Assembly (NCBI GenBank): GCA_030604325.1
Contig: JAUVWC010000045.1
Coordinates: forward strand, 1 to 7,824
Length of the DNA: 7,824 nt
Source of the DNA: Candidatus Zixiibacteriota bacterium
GTDB taxonomy: Bacteria > Blakebacterota > Blakebacteria > Blakebacterales > Blakebacteraceae
Direction of reading: 5' to 3'
Within the stretch, counting starts at the first letter, position 1. Every line of letters begins with the position of its first letter. A program made the translations under genes and the position numbers. This document shows positions 1-6,321 of this stretch, piece by piece. The notes under the pieces are model-generated. The model was not told where the DNA came from, made no database searches, and saw nothing but the letters and a program-made list of their open reading frames with translations.

Positions 1-72
1 ACCATGTTCGAGCGGCTGGTCGATGAGATGAAGCCGGTGAGGGCAAGTGTCATCAGACCGCAGATCGCCTGA
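1..72 (+). CDS. 3' end of an unidentified upstream gene (partial)
   Basis: Frame 1 is open from the window edge to a TGA at 70-72 and encodes 23 residues, ending in VRASVIRPQIA. The stop lies 13 bases before the likely galU start at 86, a spacing typical of genes in one operon, so this is probably the C-terminus of the gene before galU. The fragment carries no recognisable motif and is too short to assign a family. That it is coding is inferred from the spacing and from the lack of any other explanation for the start of the window. Confidence 0.5.
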   Translation, partial: TMFERLVDEMKPVRASVIRPQIA

Positions 73-85
73 GGGGGTAGAAACG

Positions 86-964
86 ATGGTTAGGAAAGCC
101 GTCATCCCCGCTGCCGGACTGGGAACGCGATTTCTACCGGCGACCAAGGCCCAGCCGAAGGAAATGCTTCCCATTATTGATACCCCGGTGATCCAGTATG
201 TAGTGCAGGAGGCAGTGGACTCGGGAATCGAAGATATCCTGATTATTTCAGGCAAAGGGAAACGCGCCCTTGAAGATCATTTCGACCGCAACTTCGAGCT
301 GGAGGCCCATCTCAAGGAGCGGGATGACATTGCCGGCTACAACGAGGTCCGCCGCCCGGCCGATATGGCCGATATCCATTTCGCCCATCAACAGGAGTGT
401 GGCGGTCTGGGGGATGCCATCCGCTATGGACGCCGCCACACGGGGGACGAGCCGTTCGCGGTGCTACTGGGAGATACGATCATCGATGCGGTGGTACCGG
501 CAACCCGGCAGCTGATCGACGTCTACGAGCAGTATCGCCAAACTGTTTTGGCCGTTGAGGAGGTCCCGCTCGAGAAGGTATCCCGTTACGGCGTGGTGGG
601 TGGCGAAAGGGTGAGCGACAGAATACTCAAGGTCGCCCAGCTGGTGGAGAAGCCCCGGCCCGACGCATCGCCTTCCAACCTGGCTGCGGCCGGTAGATAC
701 ATCCTGACACCGGAGATTTTTGAGGCGATCGAGGAGACCCCCCCCGGCAGGGATAACGAAATCCAGCTTACCGATGCTCTGCGCCTGCTGCTGGTACGGC
801 AGGGCGTGCTGGCGCTGACCATCGAAGGGAAACGCTTCGATATCGGTGATAAGCTGGATTATGTGAAAACCACCATCGAGTTCGCGCTGAAGCGGGAGGA
901 GTTCGCTGAACCCGTTCTTCGGTTCATCAGGGAGATCGCCGGATCGGGTGAGGGTGAGGCATGA
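86..964 (+). CDS. galU: UTP-glucose-1-phosphate uridylyltransferase (GalU)
   Basis: This cytoplasmic nucleotidyltransferase makes UDP-glucose from UTP and glucose-1-phosphate, supplying sugar donor for glycolipids and surface polysaccharides. The 292-residue product has the family layout. The nucleotide-binding signature GLGTRFLPATK spans residues 11-21 and is followed by PKEMLP with Lys25. GGLGDAI is at 106-112, the metal-binding LLGD with Asp130, VEKP with Lys189 in the sugar-phosphate site, and NEIQLTDA at 224-231. Many GalU proteins have His where this one has Asp in GLGD; I take that as family variation. An in-frame ATG at 47 would add 13 residues, but the ATG at 86 fits the family N-terminus and has a GAGGGGG ribosome site at 71-77. 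The stop overlaps the dctP start (ATGA at 961-964), so the two are probably co-transcribed and translationally coupled. The functional call is firm. Confidence 0.95.
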   Translation: MVRKAVIPAAGLGTRFLPATKAQPKEMLPIIDTPVIQYVVQEAVDSGIEDILIISGKGKRALEDHFDRNFELEAHLKERDDIAGYNEVRRPADMADIHFAHQQECGGLGDAIRYGRRHTGDEPFAVLLGDTIIDAVVPATRQLIDVYEQYRQTVLAVEEVPLEKVSRYGVVGGERVSDRILKVAQLVEKPRPDASPSNLAAAGRYILTPEIFEAIEETPPGRDNEIQLTDALRLLLVRQGVLALTIEGKRFDIGDKLDYVKTTIEFALKREEFAEPVLRFIREIAGSGEGEA

Positions 965-1653
965 GAGGGCGGATCGGGCGGCTGACTCTTCTCCTCCTGC
1001 TCCTCCTCATCTCCTCGGGCTGCGGCCCCCGGAGCAGCACGCGCGTCCTCAAGCTCGCACACGGACTTGATGTTGCCCATCCGGTGCACCAGGCCATGGT
1101 CCATATGGCCGAGCGGGTGGGTGAGCTCTCCCGTGGCCGGATGCGGGTCGATATCTACCCCAGTGGCCTTCTGGGCGAGGAGAGGGAACTGATCGAACTC
1201 CTCCAGATCGGAAGCCTGGCCATGACCAAGGTCTCGGCCAGCCCGCTGGAGTCCTTCGTGCCCGAGATAAAGATATTCAGTATCCCGTATGTGTTCCGCG
1301 ACGAGGAGCACCTGTGGAAAGTGCTGAATGGTGAGATCGGCAGAAGACTGCTTCTGGCGGGCCAGCAGTACTTCCTGCGCGGCATGTGTTATTACGACGC
1401 GGGGCCGCGCAGCTTCTACACCAGGGAGGTGCCCGTTCGCACGCCGGAAGATCTCGTGGGGCTTAAAATCAGGGTCCAGAAGAGCATCACCTCCCACCGA
1501 ATGGTCAAGGCTCTCGGTGGGGCGGCCACACCCATCGATTGGGGGGAACTCTATTCGGCCCTGCAGCAGGGCGTGGTGGACGGCGCAGAGAACAATCCTC
1601 CCAGCTTCTATCTCTCCCATCACTACGAGGTGCAGGTACTACAGCCTGGATGA
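961..1653 (+). CDS. dctP: TRAP transporter solute-binding receptor DctP, N-terminal two thirds (frame interrupted)
   Basis: This is the extracytoplasmic receptor of a TRAP transporter, which captures an organic acid and delivers it to the DctQM permease. Residues 1-21 form a lipoprotein signal: arginines, a leucine run, then ISSGC with Cys21 as the expected lipidated residue, so the receptor is probably membrane-anchored. The mature part matches the DctP family. It has AHGLDVAHPVHQA near the start, YPSGLLGEERELIELLQ, the segment GLKIRVQ whose Arg171 corresponds to the conserved carboxylate-binding arginine, and DGAENNPPSF with Asn211/212. Family sequence runs to Gln225 (codon 1633-1635). The frame then reads five unrelated residues to a TGA at 1651-1653, while the rest of the protein continues in the next frame from 1637. 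An ideal product would be about 326 residues. Whether the break is real or a sequencing error cannot be told from one sequence. The substrate is unknown. Confidence 0.85.
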   Translation: MRGRIGRLTLLLLLLLISSGCGPRSSTRVLKLAHGLDVAHPVHQAMVHMAERVGELSRGRMRVDIYPSGLLGEERELIELLQIGSLAMTKVSASPLESFVPEIKIFSIPYVFRDEEHLWKVLNGEIGRRLLLAGQQYFLRGMCYYDAGPRSFYTREVPVRTPEDLVGLKIRVQKSITSHRMVKALGGAATPIDWGELYSALQQGVVDGAENNPPSFYLSHHYEVQVLQPG

Positions 1654-1939
1654 GCACACCTGGGTGCCCGATATCCTGCTCATCAGCACCAGGGTGTGGG
1701 AGAGCCTCAGTTCGCAGCAGCAGCAGTGGCTCCAGCAGGCGGTGGATGAATCGGTGACGGTGCAGCGCGGGCTGTGGAAAGAGTCGTCGACCAGGGCCCT
1801 CGACGAGATTCGCAGCGCGGGAGTCGAGATCATATACCCGAACATAGCTCCTTTCCGTGAAGCGGTGAGGCCGATGCACGAAAGCTACCGCGGGACTGCG
1901 ATCTATGCCCTGATCAGAGAGATCGAGGAGATAGAGTAG
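1637..1939 (+). pseudogene. dctP: C-terminal third of DctP in a shifted frame
   Basis: Frame 2 from 1637 encodes 100 residues that continue the receptor exactly where the first frame fails. It begins YYSLDEHTWVPDILLISTRVW, the usual DctP continuation after HYEVQ, then the helix WESLSSQQQQWLQQAVDES, and ends at TAG 1937-1939. Related receptors have one residue between the Gln and the Tyr (as in 'EVQKY'). Loss of two bases therefore explains the break better than insertion of one. No start codon or ribosome site sits at the junction, so this part is not expected to be made separately. The stop lies 11 bases before dctQ, so the operon order is intact. Either dctP is a recent pseudogene or the assembled sequence lacks two bases here. 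Confidence 0.8.
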
Positions 1940-1950
1940 AGAGTTCTTAT

Positions 1951-2433
1951 ATGCAGAGGTTCATAGAATGGGTCCAGAGAGGCCTGTCGGCGCTCCTCGT
2001 CGTGCTCATGACGGCCATGGTGCTGGATGTCACCTGGCAGGTGATAACCAGATTCCTCCTGCGTCACCCCAGCTCCTTCACCGAGGAACTTGCGGGCTTC
2101 CTCCTCGTCTGGATCGGTCTCCTTGGGGCCTGCTACGCCCTGCAGACCAGAGCTCATCTGGGCATCGATCTCCTCGCCGGCAGGGTAAGTGATGCCTCGA
2201 GGAAATGGGTGGAGTTGGTCGTCTACAGCCTGGTTGGACTATTCGCCTTCTTCGTCATGGTCATCGGGGGCCTGAGGCTCGTGTGGCTGGCCTTCCAGCT
2301 CAATCAGATATCGGCAGCCATGGGTCTCAAAATGGGTTACGTCTACCTGGCCGTGCCCATCTCCGGTGTCCTGATGATCATTTTCTCCACCGGCTATATC
2401 ACCAAGGCCTTCACCGTAAGGTCCGTCGTGTAA
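1951..2433 (+). CDS. dctQ: TRAP transporter small permease subunit DctQ
   Basis: This small membrane subunit pairs with DctM in tripartite ATP-independent (TRAP) uptake systems. The 160-residue product has the four hydrophobic segments expected of DctQ, at about residues 12-37, 48-66, 88-114 and 128-151. Between the first two lies SSFTEELAGFLLVW, and after the second RAHLGID (67-73), both typical of the family. The ATG at 1951 follows the dctP stop by 11 bases, and a GAGGAG at 1925-1930 plus AGAG at 1939-1942 provide only a modest ribosome site. The TAA stop at 2431-2433 shares its final A with the dctM ATG, which suggests translational coupling and equal production of the two permease subunits. 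The family call is firm; the substrate cannot be read from this subunit. Confidence 0.93.
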   Translation: MQRFIEWVQRGLSALLVVLMTAMVLDVTWQVITRFLLRHPSSFTEELAGFLLVWIGLLGACYALQTRAHLGIDLLAGRVSDASRKWVELVVYSLVGLFAFFVMVIGGLRLVWLAFQLNQISAAMGLKMGYVYLAVPISGVLMIIFSTGYITKAFTVRSVV

Positions 2434-3734
2434 TGGATCTCTCGGTACTTATCCTCATCATCAGCTTTGTGGTCTGCCTGGCCCTGAGTGTGCCTATCGC
2501 CATCAGTATCGGGATAGCGACTATCCTGACGATGCTGTTCACCATACCCGCCGGGCCGGCCGTGACGACGATGGCACAGAGAATGGCCACCGGTATCGAC
2601 AGCTTCGTCTTGCTGGCCATTCCCTTCTTCATCCTCTCCGGCCAGCTGATGGCCCAGGGCGGCATCGCCAGGCGGCTGATCGATTTCGCCAAAGTGCTCG
2701 TCGGCGGGTTCCGCGGGGGACTGGCCTTCATAAACATCCTGGCGTGCATGTTCTTTGGCGCCATCTCCGGTTCCGCGGTGGCGGCCACTTCGGCTATCGG
2801 CGGCTTCATGATCCCCGCTATGAACAGGGAGGGGTACGAGAAGAGCTTCAACGTTTCGGTTACGATGACCGGCTCGATAACTGGCCTGCTGATACCGCCC
2901 AGCAACGTGCTGATCGTCTATTCATTGGCCAGCGGGGGGGTCTCTATCGCTGCCCTATTTGTGGCGGGATACCTGCCGGGCATTCTCGTCGGGCTGGGGC
3001 TCATGTTCGTATGCGGTGCCATTGCCTCCCGGCGTGGCTATCCTGTGGTCGAGCGCCCCCGGTTGGCTGAGGGCTTGAGCATCTTCCTGCGTGCCATACC
3101 CAGCCTGTTCCTGGTGGTCATCGTAATGGGCGGCATCATCGCCGGGATTTTCACTGCCACCGAAGCCAGTGCTATTGCCGTCCTCTACTCGCTGTTGCTC
3201 GCCATGGGAGTCTATCGGGAGGTGCGAGTCCACCAGCTTCCAGAGATCATCCTCAAAACGGTGGAGACGACCGCCATTGTGATGCTGCTGATTGGTACCT
3301 CCACCGCTATGTCGTGGATCTTGAGTTACGAGAACATCCCGCAGAATCTGGCTGCCGGCATACTCTCCCTCACCGACAGCAAGATCGTAATTTTACTACT
3401 TCTCAATGTCGTGCTTCTGCTTGTGGGCACTTTCATGGACATGACGCCCGCGGTGCTTATCTTCACACCCATCTTCCTTCCCATCGCCGTCCAGCTGGGA
3501 ATAACGCCCCTTCACTTCGGTATAGTAATGGTTCTGAATCTGTGCATCGGCCTCTGCACACCGCCGGTGGGGTCCATCCTCTTCGTCGGATGCGGCATCG
3601 GGAAGACCACCATCGCCGAGACGGCCAGGACCCTCGTTCCGTTTTATGTAGTTATGGTTCTATCACTGCTGCTCATCACATATATCCCGTGGATAAGCGA
3701 GGTCCTGCCGAAGGTGTTCGGGTACTCCTTTTAG
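2433..3734 (+). CDS. dctM: TRAP transporter large permease subunit DctM
   Basis: This is the transport-channel subunit of the TRAP system, which uses an ion (usually sodium) gradient to import the substrate delivered by DctP. The 433-residue product is hydrophobic throughout, with a dozen or so membrane segments, and has the usual length for DctM. Family motifs are visible in order: DSFVLLAIPFFILSGQLM at 56-73, FFGAISGSAVAATSAIG at 107-123, GLLIPPSN at 151-158, GIFTATEASA at 238-247, GTFMDMTPA at 332-340 and LCTPPVGS at 374-381. The frame is open upstream to 2205, but that part is the third frame of dctQ; MDLSVLILII at 2433 is the natural family start and overlaps the dctQ stop as TAATG. It is the last gene of the operon. 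No clear terminator hairpin lies between its TAG and the convergent gene ending at 3784. Confidence 0.94.
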   Translation: MDLSVLILIISFVVCLALSVPIAISIGIATILTMLFTIPAGPAVTTMAQRMATGIDSFVLLAIPFFILSGQLMAQGGIARRLIDFAKVLVGGFRGGLAFINILACMFFGAISGSAVAATSAIGGFMIPAMNREGYEKSFNVSVTMTGSITGLLIPPSNVLIVYSLASGGVSIAALFVAGYLPGILVGLGLMFVCGAIASRRGYPVVERPRLAEGLSIFLRAIPSLFLVVIVMGGIIAGIFTATEASAIAVLYSLLLAMGVYREVRVHQLPEIILKTVETTAIVMLLIGTSTAMSWILSYENIPQNLAAGILSLTDSKIVILLLLNVVLLLVGTFMDMTPAVLIFTPIFLPIAVQLGITPLHFGIVMVLNLCIGLCTPPVGSILFVGCGIGKTTIAETARTLVPFYVVMVLSLLLITYIPWISEVLPKVFGYSF

Positions 3735-3783
3735 GGTACGCATTTTCTGGATTCTTCGGTGAGTTCCAAATTCGAGGAGGGCA

Positions 3784-4242
3784 TCAGGGGCACCCTATCA
3801 GCTTCTCCATACGGGCGGCAATCTCGGTTCTCCTCTCTCTCCATGTTTTACTCGAGAAGATCTGCGGTGCCGCTTCGATCAGACGCGGCAGCATCCAGAA
3901 CACCGCACTCTGGGTCCATGCCGTACCAAGGCGTGTCTTCATCCTCTGACGGTTTAAGCCCGCGGCGACCTCAGATAGTGATTTGTCCTCTACGATCATC
4001 TCCAGCATGAGCATCATGGCCTCTTTCTCCTCGGGATTCTCCTCGAGGTGCTTGCAGTCCGAGGCCACCATGAGCCCATAGGGGATTTCTTCCTTCAGCT
4101 TGCCGGCGTCGATGGTCTCAACTTTTATTGGTCGTTCCCACTCCACCGCCACCAGGCTCCAGCCTTCCTCAGCTTTCTGCCTGACATGCTCAGGAATGGG
4201 GGGGCTGGACATCGGCTCGCGAACGCGCTCTTTGTCTGTCAT
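3784..4242 (-). CDS. Small protein resembling a stand-alone 'Recombinase' domain; no catalytic domain
   Basis: This 152-residue product lacks the N-terminal resolvase domain and its catalytic serine. Residues 53-120 nevertheless resemble the central Recombinase domain (PF07508 type) of large serine recombinases. IPYGL is at 53-57, followed by a loop, then EENPEEKEAM at 67-76, the helix SLSEVAAGLN at 88-97 and TRLGTAWTQSAVFWMLPR at 103-120. In full recombinases this pattern reads roughly 'PYGY...DPEEAEVVR...SLREIAREL N...TR.G..W..S.V...L'. The N-terminal part (1-50) and the basic C-terminus (131-152) are unrecognised. The frame stays open back to 4389, but the ATG at 4242 has an AAGGAG site at 4253-4248 with five-base spacing, and the upstream residues look non-coding. 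It probably binds DNA or is a domesticated fragment; activity as a recombinase is not expected. It lies between the TRAP operon and the low-GC glycan cassette. Confidence 0.7.
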   Translation of the reverse strand: MTDKERVREPMSSPPIPEHVRQKAEEGWSLVAVEWERPIKVETIDAGKLKEEIPYGLMVASDCKHLEENPEEKEAMMLMLEMIVEDKSLSEVAAGLNRQRMKTRLGTAWTQSAVFWMLPRLIEAAPQIFSSKTWRERRTEIAARMEKLIGCP

Positions 4243-4371
4243 GCTGTCTCCTTGGCGGGATCCCTCGTTTCCGGGTGGAACGTTCCCATCTTGGAGATAC
4301 GTAACTTGAACACCTATAGTTTGACCGAATGAGATTCTCTCTTCGGCGCTGGAAGACGACATGGGTAGGAT

Positions 4372-4400
4372 TTGTCCTGCAGACTGCACATTAGTATACT
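4372..4400 (+). promoter_or_regulatory. Sigma70-like promoter for the deacetylase/glycosyltransferase pair
   Basis: TTGTCC at 4372-4377 (four of six matches to TTGACA) and TATACT at 4395-4400 (five of six to TATAAT) are separated by exactly 17 bases. Transcription would start near 4407, giving a leader of about 90 bases before the ATG at 4499. The position at the edge of the AT-rich block, facing the two-gene unit, supports it. No mapped start exists here, so this is a prediction by eye. Confidence 0.55.
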
Positions 4401-4419
4401 CGGTGCGGAATATCCGTAA

Positions 4420-4436
4420 CCTCCTGCTCGAGGAGG
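4420..4436 (+). repeat. Short inverted repeat in the deacetylase leader
   Basis: CCTCCT at 4420-4425 is the exact reverse complement of AGGAGG at 4431-4436 with a five-base loop, so the leader RNA could form a small hairpin. The right arm is a perfect Shine-Dalgarno sequence, but no start codon follows at a usable distance. No T-run follows, so it is not a standard terminator. Confidence 0.4.
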
Positions 4437-4462
4437 ACCAATTATCCGGAACACAGAAGGGA

Positions 4463-4474
4463 ACAAATATTTGT
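4463..4474. promoter_or_regulatory. 12-base perfect palindrome, possible operator
   Basis: ACAAATATTTGT reads identically on both strands and lies between the predicted promoter and the ribosome site of the deacetylase gene. A dimeric repressor could bind here. It is AT-rich, so chance occurrence in this low-GC stretch is quite possible. Confidence 0.3.
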
Positions 4475-4498
4475 ATTTATTCCTGGAGAGACTAATAC

Positions 4499-5134
4499 AT
4501 GAATATCTTCAATTGTAAAATACTATTTAACGGCCCACGAAATAGCAACAAAATTGCCATCACTTTTGATGACGGACCTCATCGTAAATTCACCCCAATG
4601 ATTCTGGATTTATTGGCAGAAAAACAGACGCATGCTACGTTCTTTGCTACTGGCAAAAGTATTGTTAACAACAAAGAATTGGCGGAAGAGATTGCTTCAC
4701 GGGGACATCTGCTTGGCAATCACACCTACAATCACGTCTCTGCATTGTCCACTAATAGGGAGAGGCTGCGTGATGAGATCGTGCGCACCAGGGAGGTGAT
4801 AGAGGATATCTCTGGAAAGCCAAACCATTATCTACGTCCTCCCTATGGTCACATCAGCCCCGCTCTCCTATCGATTTGCCGGGAGATGGAGCTGTCACTT
4901 GTACTCTGGAGCCTGAACAGCAAGGATCATCACGGAAAACCGGCTCCATGGATCGTAAACCGGATAAAAAAAAGAATTAAATCTGGTGCCGTACTGCTTT
5001 TTCACGAGGGACACTTTAGCGACAGAACGCGTGATTATTCCCCTACCATCACTGCTCTGGCAGAGGTGCTGGAGGATATCATGCTGAAGGGGCTGACGCC
5101 GGTTACCATCGCGGAATTTTTCGAAGCTCTGTGA
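4499..5134 (+). CDS. NodB-type polysaccharide deacetylase (CE4 family)
   Basis: This predicted metal-dependent deacetylase removes acetyl groups from N-acetylated or O-acetylated sugars. All main CE4 motifs are visible in the 211 residues. TFDDGP has Asp24 (catalytic base) and Asp25 (metal ligand). NHTYNH has the metal ligands His75 and His79. RPPYG is at 113-117 with Arg113, a tryptophan lies in LVLWSLN at Trp137, and LLFHEG has His169 as the likely catalytic acid. Motif 4 reads SLNSKDHH rather than the commoner D-P-x-D-W form, and motif 5 has Glu where Asp is common, so the substrate may be unusual. There is no signal peptide or membrane segment, so it should act in the cytoplasm, as rhizobial NodB (of similar size) does. 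A GGAG at 4485-4488 precedes the ATG. The gene is distinctly AT-rich compared with galU and dctPQM. The membrane glycosyltransferase starts one base after its TGA, so the two probably act on one glycan or glycolipid. The real substrate is unknown. Confidence 0.88.
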   Translation: MNIFNCKILFNGPRNSNKIAITFDDGPHRKFTPMILDLLAEKQTHATFFATGKSIVNNKELAEEIASRGHLLGNHTYNHVSALSTNRERLRDEIVRTREVIEDISGKPNHYLRPPYGHISPALLSICREMELSLVLWSLNSKDHHGKPAPWIVNRIKKRIKSGAVLLFHEGHFSDRTRDYSPTITALAEVLEDIMLKGLTPVTIAEFFEAL

Positions 5135-5135
5135 G

Positions 5136-6293
5136 ATGACAACTTATGAAACAATATACGTAGGCCTATTAGCTGTCTTTACTGTCTGGTATGCGATTTC
5201 CCTGTTCGCCATGTTCGTTGGTCTGTTCCGTATCCCCCGCTGCGTCAGTCGCAGAAAGCATATTCTCACGGTGGTTATCGCTGCCCATAATGAGGAGCAG
5301 CATATCGAGCAGTGCCTGCAAGCTGTCGCCGCACAGGATTACCCACGGGAATCTTACGAAGTCATCATTGCTGACGACCGCTCCACAGACCGCACGCCGG
5401 CCATTATCCGCGACTTCTGCGCAAAGTATCCCAACTTTTCATCTGTTCGCATTGAACCGGGTGAGCAGGGCGCTATCCCCAAGAAAACCGTACTGATACG
5501 GGCGATACAATCAGCACGTGGCGATATTATTGTCAGTACAGATGCCGACTGCGTGCAACCCGCAGGCTGGTTGTCATCCATTAACGCCAGTTTCGGTGAA
5601 AGGGTGGGTATGGTTGTTGGTCATACCCGTTATCACCGGCCGAAGAACGTATGGGCAGGCATTGATGCTATTGATTACCTGTCGCACCGGGCGTTGGGCG
5701 TGGCATTCATCGGCATCGGTTCTGCGTACACATGCACGGCTTCTAATTTCGCGTACCGTAAGGAGATTATTGACGCAATACATGAAGATTTTTCGCAACT
5801 GAGAGTTCGTCCGGCTGAGGACAACTACTTGCTTAATCACGTCCACAAGAGAACCACCTACACCTTTGCCATAGCCACGGATCCTGACTCGATCGTAACA
5901 ACTCATGGAGCCGTCTGTTTCCGCGATTTCATGCACCAACGTTTTCGCTGGGGGGCTTATGGCGACAATATCGTAACCCTGGGCCTCAAGCTGTTTTTCG
6001 TGCCGGCCCTGCTCTATTACTGCCTTGTCTGGATAGGACTCTTATCTTCACTCTTCAGCACAACAATTCTCATAAGTGTTCTTTTATCAGTTGGCGTTAA
6101 GATTTGCATGGATTTCCTGTTTATGTTAAAGGCGGCATCCCTTTACGAGTGCCGTTATTTACTCACCTACTTTTTACCGGGATTTATTTCCAATTTGATC
6201 CTGACAGTTCCTGTTATGATAAAGGGAAATTTCTTCACCTTCACATGGAAGGAAAAACAATATACAACTGCGCAGGAAATTATTGATAATTAG
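5136..6293 (+). CDS. Membrane-bound family-2 glycosyltransferase
   Basis: This predicted inverting glycosyltransferase transfers a sugar from a nucleotide-sugar at the inner face of the membrane. Of its 385 residues, 8-31 form one membrane segment and about 283-302, 306-328 and 342-362 form C-terminal ones. Between them lies a GT2 domain. It has VVIAAHNEEQHIEQCL at 46-61, IIADDRSTD with Asp80/81, the metal-binding STDADC (Asp136, Asp138), TASNFAYRKE at 201-210, AEDN with Glu228/Asp229 as the likely catalytic base region, and QRFRW at 268-272. QxxRW is the mark of the larger, often processive membrane GT2 enzymes such as hyaluronan, chitin and NodC synthases. The acceptor-side segment (SNFAYRK) is less like NodC and more like non-processive bacterial GT2 proteins, so polymerisation is uncertain. 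It starts one base after the deacetylase stop and shares its low GC. It converges on hisC with a 40-base gap. Substrate and product are unknown. Confidence 0.9.
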   Translation: MTTYETIYVGLLAVFTVWYAISLFAMFVGLFRIPRCVSRRKHILTVVIAAHNEEQHIEQCLQAVAAQDYPRESYEVIIADDRSTDRTPAIIRDFCAKYPNFSSVRIEPGEQGAIPKKTVLIRAIQSARGDIIVSTDADCVQPAGWLSSINASFGERVGMVVGHTRYHRPKNVWAGIDAIDYLSHRALGVAFIGIGSAYTCTASNFAYRKEIIDAIHEDFSQLRVRPAEDNYLLNHVHKRTTYTFAIATDPDSIVTTHGAVCFRDFMHQRFRWGAYGDNIVTLGLKLFFVPALLYYCLVWIGLLSSLFSTTILISVLLSVGVKICMDFLFMLKAASLYECRYLLTYFLPGFISNLILTVPVMIKGNFFTFTWKEKQYTTAQEIIDN

Positions 6294-6321
6294 TAAACTA
6301 AATATTTACCATTTGAGTTTA
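6294..6321. repeat. Imperfect inverted repeat between the convergent glycosyltransferase and hisC
   Basis: TAAACTAAAT at 6294-6303 pairs with ATTTGAGTTTA at 6311-6321, with a single unpaired G and a seven-base loop. It fills most of the 40-base gap between the two convergent genes and begins directly after the glycosyltransferase stop. It might act as a weak transcription stop for both directions, but the stem is AT-rich and no clear T-run follows on the plus strand. Confidence 0.4.

Larger units (their letters stand above)
4243..4498. other. Divergent intergenic region upstream of the recombinase-like gene and the deacetylase
   Basis: This 256-base spacer separates two divergent genes and marks the change from GC-rich to AT-rich sequence. 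It holds a good plus-strand promoter (4372-4400), a short GC hairpin (4420-4436), a 12-base palindrome (4463-4474) and the ribosome site GGAG at 4485-4488 for the deacetylase. On the minus side I see only the ribosome site of the recombinase-like gene and no convincing -35/-10 pair. The translation of 4243-4389 in the minus frame looks like non-coding sequence. Confidence 0.6.

Noticed and set aside
859..1623. Long minus-strand frame (254 codons) opposite galU and dctP
   Set aside because: It lies antisense to clear family sequence, and its translation is rich in His, Pro and Arg without any domain pattern. Long antisense frames are common in GC-rich genes.
1630..1640. Programmed ribosomal frameshift in dctP
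   Set aside because: The site lacks a slippery heptamer, a stop codon in the shift position and an obvious upstream stimulator. DctP receptors are not known to use recoding.
2205..2432. Upstream extension of dctM
   Set aside because: This is an alternate frame inside dctQ with arginine- and glycine-rich shadow sequence; DctM family proteins begin at the MDLSVLI start.
3735..3783. Terminator between dctM and the convergent recombinase-like gene
   Set aside because: The 49 bases contain no stable inverted repeat and no T-run after a stem.
3314..3949. Plus-strand frame running through the dctM end and the convergent gene
   Set aside because: It overlaps two supported genes in other frames, and its product shows no membrane segments or family motifs.
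4243..4389. Upstream extension of the recombinase-like gene by 49 residues
   Set aside because: The extension lacks a ribosome site at its start, its composition looks non-coding, and an excellent AAGGAG site precedes the ATG at 4242.
5136..6293. Assignment of the glycosyltransferase as nodC
   Set aside because: It shares the DAD, ED and QxxRW motifs, but these are common to many membrane GT2 enzymes, and the acceptor-side segment SNFAYRK differs from NodC. A gene symbol would overstate the evidence.
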